Assembly (NCBI RefSeq): GCF_034531395.1
Contig: NZ_JARVCO010000002.1
Location: 310,001 to 374,000 of the forward strand
Direction: 5' to 3'
Source of the DNA: Pontiella agarivorans
GTDB lineage: Bacteria; Verrucomicrobiota; Kiritimatiellia; Kiritimatiellales; Pontiellaceae
DNA length: 64,000 bases
The notes under the pieces were generated by a model. It searched no databases. It was given only the letters and a program-made list of their open reading frames with translations, and was not told where the DNA came from. Positions 1 through 8,361 of the stretch are shown here, one piece after another (within the stretch, counting starts at the first letter, position 1; the number at the start of each line of letters is the position of its first letter). Made by a program: the position numbers and the translations under genes.

Positions 1-109
1 CGGCGGATCCTGGCTTGCGACGAAACAGCAGATTGCGGAGAAACAATGGAATGTGATTACCGCACAGGTTAAAGAAGCATTGGCCAAAGCGGCTGAAGTG
101 AGTGCATAA
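1..109 (+). CDS. eda: KDPG aldolase family protein, 3' end only
   Basis: Only the last 35 codons are present, open from base 2 to the TAA at 107-109. The peptide begins GGSWLATKQQIAEKQW and ends in an Ala-rich helix. The GGSWL...I...W..I pattern matches the C-terminus of bifunctional 4-hydroxy-2-oxoglutarate / 2-keto-3-deoxy-6-phosphogluconate aldolases, cytosolic Entner-Doudoroff and uronate-catabolism enzymes that release pyruvate. The catalytic lysine lies upstream of the window. The assignment rests on this short tail alone. A terminator follows 22 bases downstream, so this is the last gene of its transcript. Confidence 0.6.
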   Translation, partial: GGSWLATKQQIAEKQWNVITAQVKEALAKAAEVSA

Positions 110-130
110 CGCAGTACGCAGTCTGGAAAC

Positions 131-167
131 AACCGCCGTTCTCTTTTGTTGCGTTCGGCGGTTTTTT
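131..167 (+). terminator. Rho-independent terminator after the aldolase gene
   Basis: Inverted repeat AACCGCCG (131-138) pairs with CGGCGGTT (156-163) across a 17-nt loop, and the last stem bases run into six T's. It lies just past the aldolase stop codon. Confidence 0.7.
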
Positions 168-259
168 CGTGAAATTGCGGCGTTTATTTTATGCTGCGCA
201 CGGATGGTCTGGAGGTGGGGCTGACCGTATTTTTTCGCAGATTTGCGGTGGCGAAGCGG

Positions 260-928
260 TCATTCAAAGGCTGTTTTGAATGCTTCGAAGGCTTCTTTCA
301 GGTCGGCCAGTTCCTGTTTGAGGTCGGAGACTTCGTCTTCCAGGGTTTGGATGCGTTCAAGGCGGCTGGGTCCGGTCTGCATTTCGGGGACGGCGATTTC
401 TTCGGGTTCTTCTTCCTGGATTTCGGGCGCGGCGCCGAATAGGTGTGCCCAGCGCCGTTCGCGTTTTCCGGGCTGGCGGGGGAGCTGGACGACAAAGCAG
501 CCTTCTTCATGATTTTTGAGTTCGTGGAGCAGCATTTCAACCTGGTTGGAATCTGCGAGGGCGTGGAGGCGGGAGCAGTGGGCGCGCAGATCCCCGGGTG
601 TTTGCGGGCCGCGGATGAAGAGTTCGCAGAGGATGGCCATCTGGGAGAGTGAAAAACTCCAGTGCTCGGCAACGTTGTGACGGTATTTCATGACGCGGCT
701 TCCGGATGCGGAGACTTCGACGGCGAGTTTGTGCTCGGTGCGGAGTTCAAAGAGCGTTTGTTCCACTGTGGCGGAATCGAGCTCCATGACGGGATAGCGG
801 TTATTCTTCTGATTGCAGGCGTTAACGAGTGCGTTGAGGGTCAGCGGATAGTGATCCGGTGTGGCCATCTCTTTTTCGATGAGGCATCCCAGGACGCGTT
901 GTTCGACGGGGCTGAGTTCAAATTCCAT
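260..928 (-). CDS. yceH: YceH family (DUF480) winged-helix protein
   Basis: This 222-residue protein starts MEFELSPVEQRVLGCLIEKE and contains the TPDHYPLTLNALVNACNQK stretch that typifies the YceH/DUF480 family, predicted tandem winged-helix proteins of unknown function. The C-terminal ~45 residues are acidic and end in a heptad-like coiled coil (LEDEVSDLKQELADLKEAFE), a common family ending. The ATG at 928 is preferred because GGAG lies 8 nt upstream; an in-frame TTG at 949 has no ribosome site. It stands alone, convergent with the aldolase gene. DNA binding is inferred from the fold only. Confidence 0.85.
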   Translation of the reverse strand: MEFELSPVEQRVLGCLIEKEMATPDHYPLTLNALVNACNQKNNRYPVMELDSATVEQTLFELRTEHKLAVEVSASGSRVMKYRHNVAEHWSFSLSQMAILCELFIRGPQTPGDLRAHCSRLHALADSNQVEMLLHELKNHEEGCFVVQLPRQPGKRERRWAHLFGAAPEIQEEEPEEIAVPEMQTGPSRLERIQTLEDEVSDLKQELADLKEAFEAFKTAFE

Positions 929-985
929 TTCGGGTCTCCAATCGGTCAAAATTTAACGGTTCAAAATAGGGGATGCGTGGTGTTA

Positions 986-1017
986 TTTCAATGGTTGGAA
1001 ACTTCCAATCATTGGAA
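986..1017. repeat. Two adjacent TTCCAA..TTGGAA palindromes
   Basis: Two copies of a short palindrome sit side by side: TTTCAATGGTTGGAAA (986-1001, one C missing) and TTCCAATCATTGGAA (1003-1017). The same unit recurs at 5459, 17979, 22993 and 60298, plus degenerate copies near 19165 and 20290 and within some genes. The rest of the 929-1185 gap shows no gene or clear promoter. Confidence 0.7.
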
Positions 1018-1185
1018 AAGAAACGGTAGGCTCAAAAACTGGAGATTCCGGACGTACTGTTCGACGTTGAAGCCCTTAGAAAGAAATGAATCTAAATTGG
1101 CGGGCGGGTCGCATTTCGATTGAACGCACGGGAAAAAACCATTTCAATCCGGAATCGTTCTATAAGTATCGAATTTTGGAGAGTC

Positions 1186-1527
1186 ATGGAACTTTTACGC
1201 ATAGCACATGCTCTGGATGCCGAGTTGATCTGCGGTCCCGATGACTGGGAGAGTATGCAGATTGAGACGGTTTTTGCTTCGGACCTCATGAGTGATGTCC
1301 TGATGAGCGAACGGGAACAGATGCTGCTGATCACCTCGCTGTCGACTGAGCAGTCGATCCGCTCTGCAGGTATTGTCGGATCGGAAGCGGTGGTGATTGC
1401 CAATCATAAAACGGTGACGGAGGGCATGATTGAACTGGCGAAAGAGCAGGATATGACCCTGTTGGTTACCCGCCATCCGAAATATGAAGCTTCGGTGTGC
1501 ATCGGGCGCATTATGGAGCCGCAATGA
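1186..1527 (+). CDS. DRTGG-domain protein (first copy)
   Basis: This 113-residue protein consists of one DRTGG-like domain: an N-terminal helix (LLRIAHALDAELICG), a mid segment with ASDLMSDVL, a hydrophobic strand (QMLLITSL) and the IANHKTVTEGMIELAKEQDM helix. The segment VFASDLMSDVL corresponds to the conserved D-L-L/M-S-D-V element of the family. DRTGG domains occur with CBS domains and in phosphotransacetylase-type proteins and are thought to sense ligands; no activity is established. The ATG at 1186 follows TTGGAGAG. The stop overlaps the next gene's start (ATGA), so translation is probably coupled. Residues 27-113 resemble the protein at 2446-2790. Confidence 0.75.
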   Translation: MELLRIAHALDAELICGPDDWESMQIETVFASDLMSDVLMSEREQMLLITSLSTEQSIRSAGIVGSEAVVIANHKTVTEGMIELAKEQDMTLLVTRHPKYEASVCIGRIMEPQ

Positions 1528-2459
1528 GTCCTGAGGAAAACAGGCAGCCGCTGCAGTCATCGCTTCGGGTTCAGGAGCTGCTGTATGGTCTGCGCATCAG
1601 CGAAGTGATGACCAATAAGGTTTTTGCGGTTTCCAAAAACTGTACGATGCGCGATGTCCGCGTGATTATGCGGAATAATGAAATCAGCGGGGTCCCTGTT
1701 GTGGACAGCAAACGGGTGGTCGGCATTGTGACGATGAACGACCTTATGAATGCGCTCGAAGAGGGGCGGCTGGACGACTGCGTGGTCTCCTGGATGTCGG
1801 GCGAGGTTCAGACGCTGGCCGAAGACATGCCGCTCTCGTTCGCTATTTCGGCGTTCGGGAAATTTTCATTCCGCCAGTTTCCGGTGGTTAATAAGGCGAA
1901 TGAACTGACCGGTATTCTGACGTTTCGGAACATCAACCATGCGTTGATTCGCGAGCTTTCCCGACAGCTGCGTGAAATGGAACAGCAGAACGAAAATCCG
2001 CCGGAACCCGATTCGCTGCAGTTTACTAAAGTGTATCAGTTGGCCCGCTATGATTTTGAAAATGGCGGAAAGGCTTCGAGTGCGATCAAGAAGTTTCTTA
2101 AACTGCGCAGAGTTCCGCCGAAGCTGGTTCGCCGGGTCGCCGTTGCGGGGTATGAGCTGGAAATCAACCTGGTTGCACATTCCATTGGCGGCATGCTGAG
2201 TTTTGATATCAATGATGAGCGCGTTAAAATATCATCGCACGACCGGGGGCCGGGCATTGAAAATGTTGACGATGCACTGACCGAAGGGTTTTCGACGGCG
2301 AACGAGTGGATTCGTTCACAGGGATTTGGCGCGGGCATGGGGCTGCCGAATGTGAAGCGGGTTTCTGATGAGTTTGCCATCGAGTCTGCCGTGGGAATGG
2401 GGACGATGGTGCAGGCGGTCATTTATCTAACACAGGAGAAGGACGATGAAAATAAGTGA
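1524..2459 (+). CDS. CBS-pair regulator with C-terminal HATPase domain
   Basis: This 311-residue cytosolic protein has two CBS motifs at about residues 25-140 (ISEVMTNKVFAV...SGVPVVDSKRVVGIVTMNDL and the FPVVNKANELTGILTFRNI half). A GHKL/anti-sigma-type ATPase domain follows at about 200-305, with AGYELEINLVAHS as N-box equivalent, DRGPGIENV as the G1 motif and GFGAGMGLPNVKR as the G2 loop. There is no phosphoacceptor-His domain, so it resembles anti-sigma serine kinases rather than two-component kinases. CBS domains usually bind adenine nucleotides, so an energy-sensing kinase-like switch is inferred. It overlaps DRTGG genes on both sides (4 and 14 nt). Confidence 0.75.
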   Translation: MSPEENRQPLQSSLRVQELLYGLRISEVMTNKVFAVSKNCTMRDVRVIMRNNEISGVPVVDSKRVVGIVTMNDLMNALEEGRLDDCVVSWMSGEVQTLAEDMPLSFAISAFGKFSFRQFPVVNKANELTGILTFRNINHALIRELSRQLREMEQQNENPPEPDSLQFTKVYQLARYDFENGGKASSAIKKFLKLRRVPPKLVRRVAVAGYELEINLVAHSIGGMLSFDINDERVKISSHDRGPGIENVDDALTEGFSTANEWIRSQGFGAGMGLPNVKRVSDEFAIESAVGMGTMVQAVIYLTQEKDDENK

Positions 2460-2790
2460 TCTTGCTTCGATGGAGCAGTTTACCTGCCTGCAGGAGAAAT
2501 ATGAAGATATCGAAATTGAGGCGGGTTATACCTCCGACCTGCTTAGCGATGTGATGGGAAATGCCGCTGAAAACTCGGTGTTGATTACCATTCAGGCCCA
2601 CAAAAATACGGTTGCGGTTTCTTCGCTCGCGGGTGTGGCCGCCATCATCATCTGCAACAACCGTATCGCTCCGGAAGATATGCTGGCGGCCTCAGCCGAG
2701 GAGGGGATAGCCGTTTTCCAGACCTCGGAAAATCAGTTTAAAACGTCGGCGCTGGTTGCCCGGCATCTTGACGGCAGAGCGGCGGAGTAG
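2446..2790 (+). CDS. DRTGG-domain protein (second copy)
   Basis: This is a 114-residue single-domain DRTGG protein: FTCLQEKYEDIEIEAG, then YTSDLLSDVMGNA, then SVLITIQAHKNTVAVSSL and a helix leading to GIAVFQTSENQF. It is closer to the family consensus than the copy at 1186. Its start lies within the 3' end of the CBS/ATPase gene (14-nt overlap) and is preceded by ACAGGAGAAGGACG, a strong ribosome site. Two DRTGG proteins flanking one ATPase suggest a heteromeric sensory complex; that is inference. Confidence 0.75.
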   Translation: MKISDLASMEQFTCLQEKYEDIEIEAGYTSDLLSDVMGNAAENSVLITIQAHKNTVAVSSLAGVAAIIICNNRIAPEDMLAASAEEGIAVFQTSENQFKTSALVARHLDGRAAE

Positions 2791-2799
2791 GAGCCGGTC

Positions 2800-3489
2800 A
2801 TGCACTATCGTGCTGATTTTCATATCCACAGCTGTCTGTCGCCCTGTGCATCGCTGGAGATGTCGCCGGCATCTATCGTGAAAGCCGCAAAGGCCGCCGG
2901 CCTGAATGCCATTGCGCTGACCGATCATAACTGCGGCTTCAATCTTCCGGCCTTTGGAACAGTTTGCAGTCGTCTGGGCATGGCCTGCCTGTACGGAATG
3001 GAAGTCACGTCCGTGGAGGAGGCGCATATACTTTGTCTGTTTGACCGGCTTGATGCCGCTATGGAGATGGGAGCACGGGTATATGACAGCCTGCCGGATA
3101 TTCCGAATCAGCCTGGAAAATTCGGGGACCAGCCGATTATCGATGAAGACGAAGACATTCTGGGATTTGCTGAAAAATTTCTGATCAGCGCCTCGGGGTT
3201 TGCTGTTTCGTCGCTGGTGGAGGAGGTGCACGCGCTTGGAGGGCTGGTGATTCCGGCGCATATTGATCGACCGGTTTACGGCATTATTGCTCAGCTCGGT
3301 TTTCTGCCCGATGAACCGTTCGATGCCGTGGAGCTGACGGCTTATGGCGATGCCGGGCTGGCGGGCACGTTTCCGGTCATCCGAAGTTCGGATTCACACC
3401 ACTTAAACGGGCTGGGCACTGCGCATACCCGGCTGGAAGCAGAAACGCTTACGGTTGCGCAGGTGCGTTCCAGCCTTTGGAATGCGTGA
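2800..3489 (+). CDS. PHP-domain phosphoesterase
   Basis: This 229-residue PHP protein keeps the metal motifs: DFHIHSCLSPC near the N-terminus (HxH), ALTDHN around residue 43, an E in YGMEVTS, IPAHIDRP around residue 150, and RSSDSHHLN near 195. PHP enzymes hydrolyse phosphoesters in a trinuclear metal site. Short stand-alone members resemble 3',5'-nucleoside bisphosphate phosphatases or histidinol-phosphatase-like enzymes; the substrate cannot be read from sequence. It is the last gene of the DRTGG/CBS-ATPase operon (10-nt gap). From family knowledge, similar DRTGG-ATPase-PHP groups occur next to [FeFe]-hydrogenase genes in anaerobes; no hydrogenase is in this window. Confidence 0.8.
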   Translation: MHYRADFHIHSCLSPCASLEMSPASIVKAAKAAGLNAIALTDHNCGFNLPAFGTVCSRLGMACLYGMEVTSVEEAHILCLFDRLDAAMEMGARVYDSLPDIPNQPGKFGDQPIIDEDEDILGFAEKFLISASGFAVSSLVEEVHALGGLVIPAHIDRPVYGIIAQLGFLPDEPFDAVELTAYGDAGLAGTFPVIRSSDSHHLNGLGTAHTRLEAETLTVAQVRSSLWNA

Positions 3490-3492
3490 GTT

Positions 3493-4260
3493 TTATTTTT
3501 TCTTATCCTTCACAAACAGGGCGTTGCCGTTTCCGCTTTTTCGGCGCTCGATATCGAACAGGCCGATGCCTTCGAACAGGAGCGGAAATGTTTTATAGCC
3601 GAATTCCCGGGGATCGAAATCCGAATGTTGGCGTTTGATGAGACTTCCGCAGGTTGAAGCCCGGGCCCAGCCGTCGTCATCAGCTGTTTCTTCCACGGCG
3701 TTGCGCAGGGTATTCACGAGTTTAGTATTCTGTTTGAGAGTCTGCTGCCGATTGGTTTTGGCCGCGGTTTTTTTTGCGGTTTTCTTGGCGGTCTTTTTCG
3801 GCGGTTCCTCTTCTTCTTCCACATTAAGCAGTTCGGTGAGGATAAAGTCGTCGCAGGCACTGCGGAATGCTTTTGGCGTTTTCTTTTCGCCGACGCCGAA
3901 GACATAGATCTGCGATTCTTTCAGGCGAGAGGCGAGCTTGGTGAAATCGCTGTCGGAGGTAATCAGAGCAAAGGCGTCGTACTGGTTTGAATAGAGCAGG
4001 TCCATGGCATCGATGATCAGTGCGGCATCGGACGAGTTTTTGCCTTGCGTGTAGGAAAACTGCTGGACCGGATTAATGGCCAGATCATTCAGCGGTTGTT
4101 TCCAGTTGATCAGATGTTTGCTGCTCCAGTCACCGTAGGCTTTTTTTACCACAATGTGACCATGTTTGGAGAGCTCGGCCATAACCGCTCCAAGCACTTT
4201 GTATGAAGCGTTTTCGGCATCAATCAGTACGGCAATTTTCTTTGCACTGTCATTATTCAT
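3493..4260 (-). CDS. NYN-domain (LabA/DUF88-like) putative RNase with OST-HTH/LOTUS domain
   Basis: This 255-residue protein has an N-terminal NYN/PIN-like nuclease domain (about 7-140): IAVLIDAENAS, KNSSDAALIIDAMDLL and LITSDSDFTKLASRLKES carry the conserved acidic residues. A low-complexity Lys/Ala/Thr linker (KKTAKKTAKKTAAK) follows, then an OST-HTH/LOTUS domain (about 175-250, GWARASTCGSLIKRQ...FGYKTFPLLFEGIGLFDIE), which usually binds RNA. The architecture suggests RNA cleavage or turnover; substrate unknown. The ATG at 4260 follows AAAGGT and is preferred over an in-frame ATG at 4275 without a ribosome site. It converges on the PHP gene, with 3 bases between stops. Confidence 0.8.
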   Translation of the reverse strand: MNNDSAKKIAVLIDAENASYKVLGAVMAELSKHGHIVVKKAYGDWSSKHLINWKQPLNDLAINPVQQFSYTQGKNSSDAALIIDAMDLLYSNQYDAFALITSDSDFTKLASRLKESQIYVFGVGEKKTPKAFRSACDDFILTELLNVEEEEEPPKKTAKKTAKKTAAKTNRQQTLKQNTKLVNTLRNAVEETADDDGWARASTCGSLIKRQHSDFDPREFGYKTFPLLFEGIGLFDIERRKSGNGNALFVKDKKK

Positions 4261-4376
4261 GGCGTGACCTTTCATTTAAGAAACAGATTGTATTCAAGCG
4301 TTTAATCTATTCGCTTCGCATTGCGAAGTCCGCACAAAGATGGAATGATGAACTCAATTAAGCGAGGTTTAAATTC

Positions 4377-5453
4377 ATGCGTAAACAGGTGTTGAATGAG
4401 TGGGGGTTGAAGGCTGATCCGCTGTTTCTGGCGGCAGGACCGTGCAGTGCGGAAAGTGAAGAGCAGGTGCTGGAAACTGCAAAGGCGCTGGCGGAAGCCG
4501 GCGTGAGTTTTTTGCGGGCAGGTATCTGGAAACCGCGTACGCGGCCGGGCAGTTTTGAGGGCGTTGGTCCGGAGGGCTTGGTTTGGCTCGAGCGGGCTCG
4601 GGCCGAAACCGGGCTTAAAATCGGGACCGAAGTGGCGGAGCCGGCGCATGTGGAAGCGTGTCTGGAGCACCGCCTCGATGTTTTATGGATCGGAGCGCGA
4701 ACCACCACAAATCCGTTTTCGGTGCAGGCGATTGCTGATGCATTGAAAGGTACGGATATTCCTGTTTTTGTGAAGAATCCAATGAGTGCTGATGTGGCCC
4801 TGTGGATGGGGGCTGTTGAGCGTCTGGCCAATGCCGGTTTAACGCGGTTGGGTGCGATTCACCGCGGGGTCAGTTCTTCGCTTGAAATGCGTTACCGCAA
4901 TGCCCCGGCCTGGAAAATGCCGATCGAGTTAATGCGCTGCATGCCGGACCTGCCAATGATCTGTGATCCGAGTCATATCTGTGGAAAGGCCGGGCTGATT
5001 CCGGCCATTGCGCAGGAAGCGATGGATCTGTTGTTTGACGGGTTGATGATTGAGGTGCATCCGAATCCGCCGGAAGCGCTTTCCGATGCCGCTCAGCAAC
5101 TGACGCCGAAACAGTTTTCGGAACTGATTGACGGGTTGCAGCTGCCGCATGAAAAGAGTGAAAGTTCTTCGTTTATCCATCGCATGAGTGCGTTGCGCGA
5201 CGGTGTTGACGAGCTCGACAGTCAAATGCTCGAGCTGCTGGGCCGGCGTATGGACGTTGTGCGTGAAATGGGGGCGCTTAAACGGGAACAGAATATTTCG
5301 ACGCTGCAACTGGACCGCTGGACGGAAATCCTGCAGGACCGTGTGACGCGCGGTGAATTGCTGAATCTTTCAGAGCCTTTTGTGCAGCAGTTGATGCAAT
5401 CCATTCATGAAGAGGCGATCCGTCAGCAGGAGAAGGACCGCATCGGGCTGTAG
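4377..5453 (+). CDS. Bifunctional DAHP synthase / chorismate mutase
   Basis: This 358-residue fusion catalyses the first shikimate step, condensing phosphoenolpyruvate and erythrose 4-phosphate to DAHP, and also carries chorismate mutase for the Phe/Tyr branch. Residues 15-262 form a type-I-beta DAHP synthase: AAGPCSAES, RAGIWKPRTRPGSFEGVG, IGARTTTNP, FVKNPMS, AIHRG and CDPSHICGK. Residues about 270-355 are an AroQ-type mutase (MSALRDGVDELDSQMLELL, then RRMDVVREMGALKRE). This order, synthase then mutase, is typical of Bacteroidetes-like lineages; the mutase often gives allosteric feedback. A palindromic repeat follows the stop codon. Confidence 0.9.
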   Translation: MRKQVLNEWGLKADPLFLAAGPCSAESEEQVLETAKALAEAGVSFLRAGIWKPRTRPGSFEGVGPEGLVWLERARAETGLKIGTEVAEPAHVEACLEHRLDVLWIGARTTTNPFSVQAIADALKGTDIPVFVKNPMSADVALWMGAVERLANAGLTRLGAIHRGVSSSLEMRYRNAPAWKMPIELMRCMPDLPMICDPSHICGKAGLIPAIAQEAMDLLFDGLMIEVHPNPPEALSDAAQQLTPKQFSELIDGLQLPHEKSESSSFIHRMSALRDGVDELDSQMLELLGRRMDVVREMGALKREQNISTLQLDRWTEILQDRVTRGELLNLSEPFVQQLMQSIHEEAIRQQEKDRIGL

Positions 5454-5458
5454 CCGGG

Positions 5459-5475
5459 TTCCAAACATTGGAAAA
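5459..5475. repeat. TTCCAA..TTGGAA palindrome
   Basis: TTCCAAACATTGGAAAA is a copy of the dispersed palindrome, lying exactly between the converging DAHP synthase gene and the beta-helix gene. Its position could allow a weak hairpin in either transcript. Confidence 0.6.
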
Positions 5476-7896
5476 TCAGTGGGGCTGAGCCCGGTATTCT
5501 GCATACTCTTCGGTGTCGATGGTTCCGTCGCTGTTTTTATCAATACGTTGAAAGTTGCTGTGCAGACGGCCGATCACTTCGTCTGCCGTTAACGTTCCGT
5601 TTCGGTCGATGTCGTATTTGCGAAGCAAAGCGCGATAGGCACTGACCTGTTGCGCATGGGCGTCTTTTTCGGCTTCTTCTGTGCTAACAACGGGAATCTG
5701 CCGTCCGAACACCTCGCCGCCGAATGGATCTTTTTGGAGATAAATCAGATAGCTCTGGGATACTTCAATATTCCGTTTTTCACGGGTGTGGATGGAATAG
5801 GTGACCTGCAGCGTCAGTGGTTTGTCGAGGTCGAGCTTGCGGGCCTGCAGGATAAACTCCCGGGGCTCGGAATCGGTCGCAACGGCAGTGACTCGATCCG
5901 CGGAATTGATGGAAGGAGCCACAACGCCAGCCGGTGTGGTGAGCTGATATTTTATGGATTCGCCGAGATTGTTCCATTGTACGTTGAAGAGGGGATCGAT
6001 GTGGAACCCGAGATAGAATTTACCGTTTCCGGACTCAAGCAGTGTTTCAGAGCCTTCGACCCGCGCTTTAACAAAATAGGGGGATCGGGATTGTTCGGGG
6101 GTGATTTTCAAGGGTTGGAAGCGCTCTTCCTGGCTGATTTTAACGCGCGGAACGAGCTGGGATTTGATCATATTGATGGGTTCCATGACCGGTGAAGAAA
6201 GGGTCTCGATGTTGAACGGCTCTGTAACCGGTGCGCTTAATTCGGTCAGTTTTCCGCGCAACGCGGAGTGATCGGCCAGTGAGCCGGCATATACTTCTTC
6301 GCCGGAACGGGAAAAAATGAAAACCTCGGCGCCGTTCTCCATCATGAGCTGCTGTGCGGTTTCGTTGTCCATGGTGTCATAGAGCCAGGGAACGACAGTG
6401 CTCAGCTGTTCTTTGGCAACCACGGTGTGCTGCGCCCGCACTCGCGAAGAAAAGGGTTCGATGTATCCGTTGTTTTCGGGATGTTTGAGGTACTTGTAAA
6501 TATAGTAGAAACGGAGGCCCTGAGGGTAAAAGTCTCGTGCGGCGGCTTCGATGTTGCGGTAGTTGCGGATAAAGTTATCGTCGGTCAGATCGCCGAAAGC
6601 CAGTACGGTGTGCGGGGCATCGGCAATTAGGCTGCGCAGTTTGATTTTAGGGCTTTCTTTGCTCCGGAAAACATATACATCCGGAAGGGTACGGGCTTCC
6701 GGTTCCGGCACGGATTCCGGTTTGGAAAGGTTCGACGGGCGGTTCGCCGCTTCGGCCGCAGCGGCCAGTTTTGCGGCTTCTTCGGGGGAGTCCACGACAT
6801 CCGAAGTTGCATCGGTTCCTATGTTTTCCAACCCTTTTGATCCGCGGTTGCTTACAAAAACGGGCTGGAGTAAAGCGGCCCGTGTGCCGGAACGGGCGGC
6901 AATGGCACCGGCCCCGCGCGGGGAAAGGTTTTTTTCAAACGTGCAGGCGTTGACGATGGGTATAAAAGCGCCGGAAAAGCCCAGGGCACCGCCGTCGTTG
7001 CGAGCGGAGTTCTGATTAAACATACAGTTCGAAAGCAAGAGCTCCATGCCGGCTTCTTGGGTGCTGACCGCCGCAATGGCGCCGCCGAAGTCATCGGTGG
7101 AATTATAGAGAAAAGCGGAATTTTCAATTTCAATCCGGCCCTCATCATTCACGATAACCGCGCCGCCGCGCTTCGGAGCAAAGTTGGAGGAGAATGTGGA
7201 ATCGATAATATTCAGTGAGCTTTTACCGAGAGAGGCAATGGCGCCGCCGGTGTCGGCCGAGTTGGAGTAGAACGTACAGTTTGAGAGGGTCAGTTCGCCG
7301 AGGCTGACCTGAATGGCCCCGCCGGACACCGCACTGTTCTTTTCAAATGTGCAGTTAAAAACGCGGACGTTTCGGCTGCCCGGTACCACGCGCAGTCCAC
7401 CGCCGAATTGGTTTTCAGCAATAGAATCGGCATTGCCGCGCTGGATGATGAATCCATCGATGAGGGTGTCACCGGTAGTGGTCAAGACGTGGTAGGCGTT
7501 GTCGGTGATGGAACCCGCCCGTCCGATGTCGCCGCTGAGTACGGTGCGGTTCGCTTTGGGAATGCGTTGAATGAGATTTGTTTCATTGCCGCGGAATCCC
7601 CCGTAAAGTTCGGTGTTTTCCGGAATCCGGAACGTCGCCTCTTTATTCGATCCTTCCGGTTTGTAGTGCCCGGCACGAATCCAGATCTGTCCGCCGCCGT
7701 TGGTCGAGGCGGCCTCCAGCGCGGTATTCAGCGAAGGAAACGCGCTTAACCAGGATTCGCCGGTGGGAGATTCGCCCTGAAAACCGGAATCGACATAATA
7801 GGTTGCTGCAGCCGCTGTAAAAGCCATGCCGCAGAAAAGAGCAGGGAGGGTCTTATTAATGATTTTGAATAAATGCATACGCAGATTATCTAACAT
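5476..7896 (-). CDS. Secreted beta-helix protein with thioredoxin-like region and C-terminal EF hands
   Basis: This 806-residue exported protein has a signal peptide (hydrophobic LPALFCGMAFTAAAA, cleavage likely near residue 30). Residues about 30-370 form a right-handed parallel beta-helix resembling polymorphic outer-membrane/pectate-lyase repeats, with recurring units such as FNCTFEKNSAVSGGAI, LSNCTFYSNSADTGGAI and VNACTFEKNLSPRGAGAI. Around 410-560 lies a mixed domain (VLAFGDLTDD...EVFIFSRSGEEVYAG) that may be thioredoxin-like. A beta-rich region follows. The last 45 residues hold two EF-hand loops, DIDRNGTLTADE (762-773) and DKNSDGTIDTEE (786-797), which should bind calcium. No catalytic residues are identifiable. 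Surface or envelope binding is inferred. It is monocistronic. Confidence 0.6.
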   Translation of the reverse strand: MLDNLRMHLFKIINKTLPALFCGMAFTAAAATYYVDSGFQGESPTGESWLSAFPSLNTALEAASTNGGGQIWIRAGHYKPEGSNKEATFRIPENTELYGGFRGNETNLIQRIPKANRTVLSGDIGRAGSITDNAYHVLTTTGDTLIDGFIIQRGNADSIAENQFGGGLRVVPGSRNVRVFNCTFEKNSAVSGGAIQVSLGELTLSNCTFYSNSADTGGAIASLGKSSLNIIDSTFSSNFAPKRGGAVIVNDEGRIEIENSAFLYNSTDDFGGAIAAVSTQEAGMELLLSNCMFNQNSARNDGGALGFSGAFIPIVNACTFEKNLSPRGAGAIAARSGTRAALLQPVFVSNRGSKGLENIGTDATSDVVDSPEEAAKLAAAAEAANRPSNLSKPESVPEPEARTLPDVYVFRSKESPKIKLRSLIADAPHTVLAFGDLTDDNFIRNYRNIEAAARDFYPQGLRFYYIYKYLKHPENNGYIEPFSSRVRAQHTVVAKEQLSTVVPWLYDTMDNETAQQLMMENGAEVFIFSRSGEEVYAGSLADHSALRGKLTELSAPVTEPFNIETLSSPVMEPINMIKSQLVPRVKISQEERFQPLKITPEQSRSPYFVKARVEGSETLLESGNGKFYLGFHIDPLFNVQWNNLGESIKYQLTTPAGVVAPSINSADRVTAVATDSEPREFILQARKLDLDKPLTLQVTYSIHTREKRNIEVSQSYLIYLQKDPFGGEVFGRQIPVVSTEEAEKDAHAQQVSAYRALLRKYDIDRNGTLTADEVIGRLHSNFQRIDKNSDGTIDTEEYAEYRAQPH

Positions 7897-8045
7897 GAGC
7901 AGCGAACGCCTCTCAAATCAAAAGGTGTTTCTCTTCAACAGACTAAAAATGAAAACGCCGGAAAAATGCGCAGAAATGAAGGATTCCTTTAAAAACGGCT
8001 TGCCTTGTTTTATGTGGAATCTATACATTCCGCGTTCTTCCACAC

Positions 8046-8134
<89 letters not shown>

Positions 8135-8141
8135 TTTGAAG

Positions 8142-8175
8142 GGGCGCTGATTGTCGAAATCAGCGCCCTTTTTTT
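8142..8175 (+). terminator. Rho-independent terminator after tRNA-Ser
   Basis: GGGCGCTGATT (8142-8152) pairs perfectly with AATCAGCGCCC (8158-8168), followed by seven T's. It starts 9 bases after the CCA end. Confidence 0.9.
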
Positions 8176-8361
8176 ATCATTTCGAGGACGCAGATTCCAT
8201 TGAAGCCTGTGGTCCTAAAATCAGGGGAAAGCGCAGTAAAACATGAACATCCAGGCTGGAATGGATCATGGGATCGTCCATGTTCTTCGGGAGTTCATCT
8301 ATGGAGGAAACCGATGCAACGTGGAGATTATATTCATACTGTTTACATTGGTGAATCTGTA

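Noticed and set aside
986-1017. CRISPR-like repeats
   Set aside because: Two adjacent palindromes without regular spacers or cas genes; the other copies are single and scattered.
3635-3907. 90-codon frame opposite the NYN gene
   Set aside because: It is the antisense of the Lys/Ala-rich linker, yielding low-complexity Val/Phe/Ser; no start signal.
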